From Callaeas wilsoni (taxonomy: Eukaryota > Chordata > Aves > Passeriformes > Callaeidae), in assembly GCA_013398955.1 (NCBI GenBank), contig VWPU01013573.1, forward strand, positions 372,001 to 436,000: a stretch of DNA of 64,000 bases, given 5' to 3'. This document shows, piece by piece, positions 47,301 through 59,060 of this stretch. Within the stretch, counting starts at the first letter, position 1. Every line of letters begins with the position of its first letter. Below the pieces are notes generated by a model. That model made no database searches and was not told where the DNA came from. It was given only the letters and a program-made list of their open reading frames with translations. Made by a program: the position numbers and the translations under genes.

Positions 47301-50300
47301 CTTATTACACCCCAATTTACTATTAAAATGACAAGAGTCAAACCCTCACACCTTTGAGGCACAGATCTTGGCCACTCTTCCAACAGAATGAACCAAACTT
47401 CCAAAGCTGACTGCCAGTAGCACACCAGAGTAACAGAGCTGCAAATCCCCTCTCTCCACCTCCCAATGGCAACACTAAAAAAAGACCTATGGCTTAATTT
47501 GTCATCCCCAAAGAAACAGCAGAACAAACAGATCAGTTACAAAAGATCCCCTTCAGAGAAAAGAGAAGAAAGCAAGCAAAGACAGAAGAGGAAGTGTGGG
47601 AGGTACGCAGGTTGCAGTCAATCAAACTTTGGATTCCATGAGAATAATTAGAAAAAGAAGCAATTCCCTCACAGTGAGAATTTGTTCTCCAGACGCAAAT
47701 TGTTGAATTTAGCACATATGACCATCACAGAATTCATTCAATTGTGTGAGGAGATCATGCTGTTAAAATTGAGCTGCTAGATTTAATTTAAGAATTAGGT
47801 TATATAAAAACATAGGGTTTAGGCTTTTTACATATGGTGCCAAGAAACTTTCAGCAGTGGGTTGCCTGAGCACTAACCTTCCCTAAGGAGAGTCAGCACT
47901 GCTTGCAGTCATCCAGATGCCTACATACAAGGTAAGTGGAGAAAAATAATTTTCCTAGAGGATTTAAATTATCCTGGCCATCACATATTTTCAGTTGCAC
48001 ACTAGGTGAGTGACACATCACCGCTACCTCCAGAACCTCCCAACTAGCAAGCTTCCTCAATAAGCCTGGAGGACAGTCTCCACACAACTACTTTGAATCC
48101 AGGCATTACAAGTCATTTTCCATCATTAAATTACTGCCATCTTCCTCATGCTCTGCCACATCTGTGGAGAGAAAGTGTAGTGCTTCCCTTGATGCTCCTG
48201 TTTACAGCTCTGACTACAACACATGCAAGTTCAGCAGCTACACAGACAGCAGAGAGCCTGCCTGTGCCTTAACAAAGCAGCACTGGCACAGGCAGGAAGG
48301 TACTCATTTTTACAAGTCAGATAGCACCCATGGAGAAGACTACTGTTATTTGTCTTATAGCTTCAGGCAGTGTCCTGCAGCCTGTCATCAAAGGCTTTGA
48401 ATAAGACTACCACACTCCCATTTATTGACATAGAGAATATGCTGATGACAGAGAGAATGTACGATGATCATGCTCCGGCACCAGGGATGCTGCTGTTTAC
48501 ATCCTCATTTTTTAACTCACAGCCTAACACCAATGTCAAAAGTAAAAAGGCCTTCTCTCCCCAGCTCCAGCTCTCTGGTGATGTACTTTTCAGGTGCAAG
48601 CTCTCCATCTCATCTATCACCTTCATCCAAATGCTCCTCACTCAGTGTCCTCTCATATGGTCCAATTTGTCATATGCATAACTCAAGAGACTCTCAAAAC
48701 ACTCCCTGCCTTCACGTGACTAGTCCAGACAATTCTCTGGTCCAAGACCACTTCCACAAACACCATGCTAGAGGTACACACTGTTGAGGAGAAAGTCTAT
48801 CAAAACCATTTTGATGAGCTGCAGGGCTTCTGCAGTAATATCTCAGGATTCAGAGATGTGCAAAATAATGAATTTCCTAACAATCCATGGATGTTGTCTA
48901 TTCTCCAAAGAACTTCAAATATGCTGGTCTCTCATGACCCATTAAATGAGGAAATCCAGTTACCAGTATAAGAGAAAATGCTTCTTGTCTCACTATTAAC
49001 CAATTCTTCCCTCTATCACATCAAATCCTACTTTGTGTGTCAATCCATCAGTTACTAACTCCTGATGAGATTACTACAATTCTTATGGAAACATGGGCAT
49101 GACCTCACATCAAATGGAAAGAAGTCAATTTATCTCTCATATCTCAAGCACAGAAGTTACAGTTTGACACCAGGCTCTCAACTGAGATGCACTGTGAGCA
49201 AGCACCCATCATCTTCAGACAAAAACACTATCATTCCAAATTCCAGAAGTGTGACTGAAAAAATGGTCATTTTAATCAAAATATCAGGGACAGTGCAGCA
49301 TCTTAATCTATAGCCCAGTTTATACAGATCTCTGTTTGTATGACTCACCTGTTTCTTTGGGCTTGTTCTCCCAAACTGCATTAGACAGCCCTAGAATTAA
49401 TCTTTGTGATTGCAAGGGTAAGTTCTTACCAGGAGAACAGCGTGGCCATGGGTTATTAATGACAGTCCTGATCAAGTGCATATTCAGTCGAAATCATCTG
49501 CTAAAAAGTTATCCTCCTATAGGCTATATAAATACATAATACATCAACATTAACCTGGGTGACACTGGAGCAGCCTTTCCAGCAATCTGGACTACTTTAT
49601 CTCCAAACTAGACTCTTATACCTCATTTGAGTGAGTGAGCACACATTTTAAATAATGATGAGAGACTCCAATTTTCACATTTTCATGGATGCAGTGTCAA
49701 ATCTATTTGTAATAGGATCATCTATTATCTGTCAGTACTGAGCAAACTAGGTGAGAAAATAATGGTTAGTAGTATGTTATCTGGAATCCTGATGAAAATT
49801 AGCGGGAGGTAAGTGAAGTTGTTGAAAACAAAAGCGTTACTTGTTGACTGCCTAATGCAGCCTGACTTGACTTCAGCTATTTCTAATAGCAGATCAGAAG
49901 TCCTTGGGGTTTTTTTTTGTTCAGCAGAAGTTAATTTTCTCCGCCCATTCAATTTTAAACATGGAATATTTCATCCACTGAAGCACTCGTGTTCTTCACA
50001 CAGTAGCTCTGTTTCAAGCAAAACTTAGACCAGTGTCATAGAGGAAGAAATATTTCTACCAACTCATTAGACAAGTACTGAAGCTGTGAGTTTCACTCAT
50101 TTCATCCCACCTTTATGGCCTCCATGTGGACAGATACACTACTCTTTATCCAGACACCCCACAGGTTAACAGAAAGAGCTGGAAGGCTAGAATATCTCCT
50201 TGTTCATTTTCTCCTCTCCAGCCTACAAAACCAAGGTGGTTAGACTCACTGCCCTAAGGTCTTCCCTCTTGGAGAAAAAAAGATATATATATATATCAGC

Positions 50301-52680
50301 ACATATTTGTGGATCTATCTGGGGATTAGCAATACCCCAGGTTACAGACCACTGTAGACCCCAAGGCAGCATCAACCTCTCTGAAACCAGATTAAAGAAA
50401 CACTTGGTGGTAAGGACACCCATAGCTTGCTTGGTCTCTTATCCCTTCTTCACTTCCATAAACTGTATTCAGGTGTGACTTTCAAATCAGTTCTGTGGCA
50501 AGAGGAACCAGCATTAACCACTGTCACTTCCTACCACAGCTCAAGTCTTCAGTTGCTTTCAGGGTTGCTGCTAAAAGCAGCACTGGAAAAGCTGCTGGGA
50601 GCCAACATGGACTGAGGAATTGGGATTTGCTTCCCTAGATCCACTCAAAGCTTGTGCTGGCCAATGGAAAAAGGGTGAGGAATCCACACTGAGGGGGAGG
50701 ACAGGTCTCCTGCTAAAGTTAAACATTAGAACAGTGGAAACAGGACCTGAATATACCCACGTGGTCTTTTCTTTGGTTTCCTCACAACACAGTCAAGGGT
50801 AGGGGGGAATAAACCAAAAACAACAACAAAAAAAAGGAAACTGGAGAGCAAAAGGAAACATCCTGCTCTGGAGCTGATATGAAATTTTAATGGAATTTTT
50901 TTTGTCAGGCCTATCAAAACAATCCTTTGAGTTATGCGAAAAATACTTTTATTTTTAGTGGCTATAAATTAAACAGTCCACTAAATGGAAATACTGTTAT
51001 AAGACAGTAAAATTTTTTCTTTTTCCTTTAAGAAAGCATAATGAAATTCATACTAAGTTGTATTAAAACAAATATTTCTCAGTTACATGCGATTAAAATG
51101 CAATAATTTCAAATTTAATTTAAAAAACAAAGTATTAAAACTTTGGTTTAATATAAGGGTTTAAACAGACTAAGGTTTAAAGAAAATTTTATAGGATGTG
51201 TTAGATGATGTACATTTTTATTTTGTTTGTTTCAACACAGCCAGCTGTTACTCAGAAAGTATTTTCTTTACTGGGACCAATTCACTGAACCTAAGACCAA
51301 GGAAAGTTAATTTCTCAGTCATGGGCTGAAAAAAAGGGAATCAAGTGGGAGAGAAAGATACTACAGCCTATTATCAAAGCCTTGCAGGCATGAATCCCTA
51401 TAATAACCAGTTTAGGTCCCTAGAACTACATGTACGCATTTTTTAAAATCTCACTACGACATCTCAGTGCACAGACACCAGAAATTTACATAAATGTAAT
51501 TCTCTGAAATCCATAAAACTTAACTCTGAAGCCTAGAAACACATAGGCTATGGGGTAGGTTTTGACCTAAGGAGGACATTGGTATCCAACACACAATTTT
51601 GGCAAGTTTTATGAGTTTATATCCATGGTGACTACAGTTCTCATCCCTCTGGAGTATTCCAAAAGCGGGGATGAGAGCCTGGCCTGTGGTCTGGTGCCAT
51701 AACCATCAGGTCCTGTGAGTCATAACCACCAGTTCTACTTTGTTCTGCGTCTCTCCCATCTCTACTCAAAACAAAGAGTTTCACTGATTGTAGCTGTACC
51801 AAAAAAAAAAAAAATATGGCTTGCCATGGATTAATCTGTTAAAAATTTAATAAAGGTACATTATTTGTTACTTTGAGAATATAAAGCTTTAAAACCTAAT
51901 AGTGTGCAGAGATAAAAGCATATTATAACAATTAGCAAAGAGTGGTATAAATTTAAGATATTTAGTTGCAATTCATAACATTTCAATTATTACTAACTGG
52001 AGTATATTATGAAAATATGTTACATGCATTACACAACAAAAAGAAATCAATTACTTCTATTAGTATTTCTTTTTTTAAACCCTAAATAATTTAAATCCTA
52101 AAGACACCAGTCATTTTGATTTAGAGCATTTCACCCTGATATACATTTGGTGTAAAAACCAGAGGTGTAGTAAATCATCTCTAAAATAACTGGGTATATC
52201 AAGACAGAGAGAGAAAGAAACTACGCTAGAGATGAAAAACACTTGAAGAAACTATCAAGGCAAAGAAGAAAAAGTTGAACAGGCTGTCAATAAGAAGCAG
52301 CTTCATGCCAAGAAGTACAGGAGCACTTTAATCAGTGAAGCAAGAGCAGGAAGGAAAGATGATTCCGCATGAGCTGCACAGGAGCACGTGTGGCCTGTGT
52401 CAAATTCCTGGGGTCCACCACCCTCTTAATGACCCACCAGGGAGGAACAAAATGTGCTTTTGCTGACTGCGCACCACAACTGACAGGTGAATGGAGGTCT
52501 GCAGCTTTATTCTGAATGTTTACCTGAACTCTTAATGGGTCGGAAAAAAAGCAATTTGTGGAGTTCTGCATTATTCAGTAATTTCTCTGATTAAAAAGTG
52601 ATTTGAAGCACTGCCATTGTTGCAACCAGTCCTTTCCTATTAGGGCCCATTGTTTAAGAAGCTGTGTGTGAGCACCAAGA
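47301..52680. other. Unassigned noncoding DNA, partly AT-rich
   Basis: No gene or confident repeat is recognised. About 47,880-49,400 is unusually rich in short open frames (for example 48,370-48,681 and 48,464-48,787 on plus), without recognisable domains. About 50,880-52,200 is AT-rich with many A and T runs, including a 14-A run near 51,801-51,814. A compound TA run lies at 50,285-50,297. Confidence 0.55.
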
Positions 52681-52684
52681 ACCC

Positions 52685-53117
52685 CCGCACGCCAAAGTGA
52701 GCATCTCCTACGTGTCACTTCCACCCAACCATCACTCCTCCAGCAGGCAATGCACGCATTATCTATGCTGACCTCTCCTTAATTTATAGCACCTCTATGT
52801 CATAAAACAATTATCTGCATTTGACACGAGCAGCACTTGCTAGCTTGAAAAGCAATTAAAATTTAGGAGCTGTCTCTTGCAACAAAAAGGCATTCAGAGA
52901 AGTAGCGCTTCAGAAAAGTTGCAGCACGCGAGCCATCAGTCTGATTCTGCCTCTATCAATCACGAGAGGCCTCGCTAAACAGCGAAGCGCCGGCAAGCAA
53001 ACAGCAAATGTTTACGAGGTGCAGCTGGTGGTACTTACGTTAACAGCAAAAGCAGCATCAGTTAAATTAACATTCTTCATTCTTTCATTGCTCATTATGG
53101 TTTGACAGACATAGCCG
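52685..53117. promoter_or_regulatory. CpG-enriched, enhancer-like block
   Basis: I count 16 CpG dinucleotides by eye in about 430 bases, including GCACGCGAGCC near 52,924 and AGCGAAGCGCCGGC at 52,981-52,994. The flanks are CpG-poor. The block also contains homeobox-like AATTAAA and ACAATTATC cores near 52,808 and 52,855. Retention of CpG in otherwise depleted DNA is typical of unmethylated or conserved regulatory DNA. No TATA box or transcript start is evident, so promoter and enhancer cannot be told apart. Its right part overlaps the exon-like segment at 53,039-53,133. Confidence 0.4.
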
Positions 53118-53133
53118 CAGTCCACATAAATGA
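53039..53133 (-). other. Candidate internal exon of an unidentified gene or lncRNA
   Basis: On the minus strand an acceptor with a good pyrimidine tract (CAGCTCTCTTGCTCTAAG) is followed by 95 bases and a strong donor, AAC|GTAAGTACC. One frame of three is open. It takes one base from a previous exon (incoming phase 1), reads 31 codons and ends on a codon boundary. The peptide begins IYVDCGYVCQ and contains MSNERMKNVNLTDAAF; the methionines would also allow an alternative translation start. I do not recognise the family. It lies at the edge of the CpG-enriched block, so the alternative is a conserved noncoding element with fortuitous splice motifs. Homology or RNA evidence is needed. Confidence 0.35.
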
Positions 53134-54270
53134 CTTAGAGCAAGAGAGCTGTCTAGCATCCTGCCATGAAACAAGACCACCTAATGGGAGCAGCCACTGT
53201 AATTAAAACTCTGAAAACCAAGATTTATACCAGTTTAAGGATGCAGTGGTGGGTATTATGACCTACTTTAAATTTATTAAAGGAATCATGAAAGCCTGAG
53301 CCGTTACTCAAGTGAAAAGTTAAGAGCCTACCATTTATGATATTTGTCCGATAAAAGGGACTCAAGCGGTCTTTTGATCTAGGAATCATTTCTGTTGTTT
53401 CAGGTCTGGAGATGCACGGGGAGAGGAAAGAAAAAGATATTACTGAAGTATTAACTAATCAACTTCCCCAGGAGATTGCTCTCCCTAAGTCTTACTCGTT
53501 CAAGTCCTCAAGATTTTCTTTGATGGAGAATTGCAGCAACTGGTTCTGCTTAAAAATTTACAGCCACATTTAATCTCTGGGATCAAGAAAAGTTAATTTC
53601 ATCAACTTAAGGCTGTATTTCATGGAACTCTGTCAGAAATTAATACCATACAGAAAAAGGGGATGAAAACTCACCAGTATTTTTTAAAAGCACCTCTGAA
53701 GCACCAGAATGGGATTTGACCAAGCAATTGAATTAGCTCAGATGACTGGAACTCAAGACCATTAAGAAGGAATTAACATAAATATCAGGAAAAGTATGTT
53801 TTAAAAAAATAAAAACCACATTGATCTGTAGTTACATACCACCTTTAAAACAGTGTGAGAATGAAACTTAATACTCTTAGCTATTAAAACAGATTAGATC
53901 ACAAAAGATGATTCAGTGTTTGCAGAACGTGAGAAGCAGTGAGGAACTTGCCTTGTGGCAGTGCAGTGCTCCACTCCCTGCCAGGCACCACGAGGCACCA
54001 CGTGAGGACACCAGGGCAGGGCTTACACAGCATGGGATACTGGGTGGCCAGGAGACTAGCATAAGCCAAATACTATGGAGAGGAATAAATCGTGAAATCT
54101 GGCCCTCTAAAGGTACATAAAACCCTCATTTCCGTTTCCCAGGAGTGATCTCCCTACTGGAATTTGCTCTGTTTCATCTCACTTCCCCTCTGCCGAGAGC
54201 AATAAAAAGTGGAGCTTTTTTGCCTTTTCCCCTTAAGCAGTTAGAAAGCATTGTTCCCCTTCCCTTCAAT
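53134..54270. other. Unassigned noncoding DNA
   Basis: No gene or repeat is recognised. A short two-copy word (GGCACCAC, spaced 11 bases) occurs near 53,983-54,002. Confidence 0.55.
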
Positions 54271-54410
54271 GCCTCAGTGGTTAAAGCACTTGCCTTAAAC
54301 ACAGACATCTGTGCTTCAAACCTCTCTGCTGTCTGAGACCTGAAATCCCACCCGAAATCTGAAATCAGCCCCCAGGAGGCAGCTACAACCACCAGGCTAT
54401 CAAAGCATGG
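54271..54410 (+). mobile_element. Ancient amniote tRNA-derived SINE (MIR1_Amn-like)
   Basis: The head reads 'cctcagtggttaaagcactt' and 'gccttaa', followed by a B-box-like 'gtgcttcaaacc'. These are the tRNA-derived A- and B-box parts of an old amniote SINE whose usual wording is 'agtggttagagcacttgcct' and 'ggttcaaatcc'. About 100 bases later 'aaccaccaggctatcaaag' matches the inverted tail wording of the same family ('taaccaccaggctat'). Head and tail in the right order and spacing support one copy. Such elements were transcribed by RNA polymerase III; this one is clearly dead. Confidence 0.65.
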
Positions 54411-55025
54411 TATGAGATGTGAGCATGCATGTAGAACTCTTCCCACTTCTCCCAGCAGGGAGGAAAGCAAACCTGCTCCCCACCACAGCACTCCCACATG
54501 GGGCAGAAACAGCTCTGCCATCTCATATCACACACCTGTATGAACATACACATGCTTGTGAGCTCCAGGCACCAAAAAAACCCCCTAAACAGAACACCAA
54601 AAAGGCTCTTGACTTTAATAAATACATCACACCAGTAAGGTGCATTTAGCAGGTCAGTGCCAATTCTCTGGCACACTGTAGCTGCCATTCCAGTTGCCCA
54701 AACTCCCCACCAGGATGCATTTCTGTCCTGCCTGTTTCCACAGACATGGCCACACCTGGGCATGATTTAGGGAAAGCCCTCATCCAAAACCCAGCCCAAG
54801 AGCATGTGAACATCACCCAAATGCACAAGTACACTTGAGCCTCTGCCCTGGCCCTGTTTAGTCTACTAATATAGATGCAGCTATACAGACTCAAGCTAAA
54901 TTAAAACTACAGCATTTAAAGCAACCTCAGGAATACAGAGCCTAAAGAGGGCTGTAATGGGAAGCATCTGGATGGCCAAAGTCACAAGTGAGGGCTTCAG
55001 CCCACGCTGCTTCAACTGCAGCTCA
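54411..55025. other. Unassigned noncoding DNA between SINE and CR1
   Basis: No gene or repeat is recognised in these roughly 600 bases. Open frames at 54,383-54,763 and 54,646-54,894 on the minus strand have no recognisable domain. Confidence 0.6.
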
Positions 55026-55424
55026 CAATCATTAAGGTTGGAAAAGACCTCTACGATTGTGGAGTCCAACCATTACCCCAGCACTGCCAGGTCCACCACT
55101 AAACCTAAGCACCACATCTCCCCCTTTTTTTTTTTTTAACACTTCCAGGGATGGTGATTCCACCACTTCCCTGGGCAGCCTGTTCCAATGCCTGCCCACC
55201 CTTTCAATGAAGAAATTTTTCCTAGTAATCAATCTAAACATCCCTTGGCACAGTTTGAGGCCGTTTCCTCTTGCCCTATTGCTTGTTAACCAGGAGAAGA
55301 TGAACCTCCACCTGGCTACAGCCCCCCTTCAGGGAGTTGTAGAGAACAATAAGGTTCCCCCTGAGCCTCCTCTTCTCCAGGCTAAACACCCCCAGCTCCT
55401 TCTCATAAAACTTGTCCTCTAATT
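55026..55424 (-). mobile_element. CR1 LINE, 3' end fragment (ORF2 tail plus 3' UTR)
   Basis: This minus-strand CR1 begins on the plus strand with 'atcattaaggttggaaaaga', 'ccaaccattaccccagc' and 'actgccaggtccaccact'. It continues through 'cacttccagggatggtga' and 'cctgggcagcctgttccaa' into the ORF2 C-terminus. The minus strand encodes [19 protein letters not shown] and, upstream, an [22 protein letters not shown] stretch. It stops after the 'ctccttctcataaaacttgt' word. A 13-T run at 55,125-55,137 interrupts the usual 3' UTR sequence. The subfamily differs from the 43.5 kb copy. Confidence 0.93.
55032..55241 (-). pseudogene. CR1 ORF2 C-terminal remnant
   Basis: This 69-codon minus-strand frame carries the end of CR1 ORF2: [33 protein letters not shown]. 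The natural 'FKARLDG'-type ending is replaced by a lysine run (KKKK) translated from the A/T run at 55,125-55,137. The rest of the frame is translated 3' UTR. It is non-functional. Confidence 0.85.
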
Positions 55425-57780
55425 TAATGAAGCCTGTACTGGGTGAGGAACAAAACCCCTCAAAACCCACATTTGTTGTGACAGCTGCTCTATTTTTCCT
55501 GCGAAATATTTCCACTTCTTGCAAGACATACTAGGCAGGGAAAGGAGTTAATTACATAAGGGCATATCTGTGTTTAAGAGCTCTTCTGCAAGGATGCCAC
55601 TGCCTTCTCCCCTGGCCCAGCTGCTTCTCACCCAGAAGACTGGTTTACAGCAACCACCTTCCTTACACAAGAGGGCTGAGCAAAAGCCCCCTTGGGAACT
55701 TGTTAGCACCAATCTTGTTTTTTTCCTTGGTATCTCCAAACTGCTGGGCAAAGGCTCTGGCTGCCCCAAGGGAGAACACACAGCATCTCCCCAGCAGCTA
55801 GGGTGACAGACTCTTATGCCTGGATGGAATTCCCAGCTAACCTCCACATAAAATATATGCAACTTAATTCACCAAGAAAAGCTGCCTTTTTTTTATTTCC
55901 CCCTGGAAGTTTAGCAACTTCCAGGAAGTTTCTTGCAATATTTGCCTGAGGGCTGCAGAGAATGGATCCAGAATGACTTGCTCCCACTAATTTAACTGAA
56001 ATCCTATCATCAGGGACTTTGCTGCACAGGAGTGTAGTTTTGCTCTACCACGATGAAATGACACGAATATCTATAAATTAATGCCATTTGGGACAAACAC
56101 GGGGGGAATGGCTGGAAAATACAGAAGTTTGTGTTAGTTTTGCAATATAGCTCATCCATAATTTAATATAGGTAATTCTGTTAGAAGAATGTTGCCTGTC
56201 ACAGAAAGATATGAAGAAACAGTGCTCTCCATCTGTTTTATTACATTGTTGTGGTTTGCTTTTTTTCCCCCAAGAGACGGTTAAGAAGAACTTAACCTGA
56301 ACAACTGACATAGTACAACTCCTCTTGTATATTCCTCAGCCAGAACAGATATACTTTGCTTCCTAAAAACATGTTTACTCAGTGCTGGAACATGGAAATG
56401 CTACTTATTGTCAATCAGAAGACTAAGCACAGACTCAGATATGTAAACTCTGGAGATTTAAGTTTTCTCCAGATGATGCGTTCAAATTTCAGGGATCATG
56501 TGCCAGAAAGCCATTCTGGTTTTTTTTCCCCTCTCCACATCAGTTTGTAATATTAGAGTTTCCCCAGATTTTCCCTTGCTGGCATCTTAGAAGCTCATGG
56601 AGATACTACCAAGAATCCTATATAAAGTCAATATATTTTCTATTAGTAAAATTAATAATCCAAATTGAGTGGTGGGGCAGGTGGTGGGCAACAAGCAGAA
56701 GATAGGCTAAGTTGTTAAATCTCTACATTGTTTCTAGCAGCATAAGACCTGATCCAAATTTCCTAAACATGAAACACCCTTTTCACTGATTTTGAGGAAT
56801 GTTTGATTCAGCTTTAACAGTCCTTTTTTGTCTGCAGAAGAGCTGCTAGGAAGGACCTCAATAAATGCTTCATGGATATTCAAAGTTGATTTAATAACCC
56901 AAGTTCTAATCAAACAATTAACTGATTACAGCTACAAGGATCCTCCAGCCAGCAAGCTTTCTTTCCAAAAATCCTCACACCTACAGTGGCACTCATCCTC
57001 TGCCTTCCATTTGTGACAACTGTCCACCATTACTGTTTCAAAGACAGAAGATACCTGCATTTTAAACTTCTCCAGATTACTTAATTTAGTGACCCACAAG
57101 CACAACAAAACACATTTCAGCTCCTTTCAGAGGCAAAGTACTGAGTACCTCAGCAAGAGCAGGAATCAGCTATTCAAACTGAACCTCATAACCCAAGAGA
57201 CAAAGCAGCCCATGTTGCCTTTTTTTTTTTAAATCCAGGTGCAAGCTTGTGGAAATGTGTTACCGTGTTGCTAATAGCAATCACCAACTGGGATTTCATA
57301 AAAGGACAGCTAGGCTTAGTTTACCCCAGAAAAGGACTCATGAAAAAGCAGGCTAAGGAAAGAAAAAGCACTCAATGTAAAACAACAAGAGATTATCCCC
57401 TGCAGCAGAATCTCAACCTGTGATTACACGTGTTATCACTAATCTGTAACACTGTCCAAGGTCCCAAGGAAAGCTGGAGATACAAGCCTGCACATTTCTT
57501 CCACTGCAATTCCCTGTCACATAAATGAAAAAGACATTCAAATAATACTCCTGCTGCATTCAGAAGGCACTCTTAATTTTTTATATATATATGACATATA
57601 TATAGCTTTATGTGTATTTACAGACTTAGAATGACAACCTACATGTGGTACTGGACTGAAGACTATACTACATGACAGCAAGTCGAGTATCATTTTTGAC
57701 TTCCTTAACAGACACATAAAATTTCACAACTGTAATAAGAATGGGTATTTTCCTGCCATGCACGCAAAGCTGGATCTAAA

Positions 57781-57803
57781 AATAATAATAATAATAATAA
57801 TAA
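57781..57803. repeat. (AAT)7 microsatellite
   Basis: Seven uninterrupted AAT units followed by AA. It may be length-polymorphic. Confidence 0.95.
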
Positions 57804-59029
57804 AAAGTATAAAAATTTTGCAATCATGGCCACTCTCAAAAGGGCCTACTTTTTGTATAAAAGGACTGAGCACAAGCAGGAATGGGAAAGCATCCATCTC
57901 TAAGTAGAGAAAGATCTAATTTAGAATTTAACATCATCTGGGCCAGTGGTATCTTCCTGAGGATCTACAGGTGGATGTGGCAGAAGAGACTAGAGAACAT
58001 GACGGCAACCTTGCAAGCTACAGCAAGAGCTGCAACCTTCTCCAGTATAGGCTAAACCAAGCCAGGTAGGCCAAGAGCAAAGACCACACAAAAAGTCATT
58101 TTCTGTGTTTCAGACCAATCAACTTCCAATCATTGTCAGGACTGCCCTGACAAGCCAACAGAGGTAGCCAAGTAGGGCAGGTTAACTCAATAAGCCAAAA
58201 AGGTTGGCTCTACAACAAACCATGCTAGAAGATCATCTCAAGGATTGAGCCTTTAGAGAAATTATCTGGATAAGGAGGCTCTGACAAGTCAGTTGTGGTT
58301 GTGGACATTCACAAGCAGCTGAAGACAGCTACTATGCTCTGTCACTCATAATAGTTACCTGTCAAGTAATGTTTTCATTTCTACTGCCCTTTGCAAGCCT
58401 CTCCTTGCCCGGGTTAGTCAAATCCCTTTCAATGACTTCTCAGGCGAGGCTGGCTGACAAAACTGGATGCTGGAGTGCTCCCATCTCCCCTTTTACTTGC
58501 AGCACAGCAGCACACGGCTGGGGAAGGCACAGAGGAGTGGCAGTAACACATTCCAAATGCAACAGCAATTTCCAAAATGAGTGGTTCTCTACCAGCTACA
58601 ATTATAGTTCTCCGGGATACTAGAAATCAGCAAGGTCAAAAGCTGTACAAGTAACAGAAAACAGATGAGTGTTCTCAAAATTCACAGCTTATGTTGATGT
58701 TGAGGAGTACGTTAAAAAATGTAGCTAAATATAAGAATTCATCATAGACATGATGAGCTAAGATGGGAAAATGGTTCTCCCTCCCTGCAGAAAGAACATT
58801 TAACTAGGATTTCTAATGCTGAAATGCTGCTGGAGGACTCGGAGCCAATTAACAGCCAACTTCTGCATCTCACATGTGATAGAGGAAAATCATTACAGGA
58901 TTCTGCACACCGACAAACAACTGTGCTGCTGAATCTTGCTGCAAACGGGGACCGTGTCCTCAGCCATGACACCTGCTTACACTGGAGAGGCCTGACAACA
59001 ACCAGCATGAAATTCATAAGCCTGCTTGG

Positions 59030-59060
59030 AAATAAATAAATAAATAAATAAATAAATAAA
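59030..59060. repeat. (AAAT)n microsatellite, about 7.75 units
   Basis: Thirty-one bases of perfect AAAT repeat are followed by an imperfect AATAATAAT stretch. The DNA just upstream is not a recognised retroelement, so I cannot say whether this is a retroelement tail. Confidence 0.95.

Noticed and set aside
49336..49460. Exon-like acceptor/donor pairs on both strands around 49.34-49.42 kb
   Set aside because: Opposite-strand pairs overlap each other within about 80 bases, which is what chance produces; neither is supported by anything else. It also warns that single exon-like hits in this window can be fortuitous.
54271..54330. A functional tRNA gene
   Set aside because: A-box and B-box-like words are present, but no full acceptor stem or cloverleaf can be formed and a SINE tail follows; it is a tRNA-derived SINE relic.
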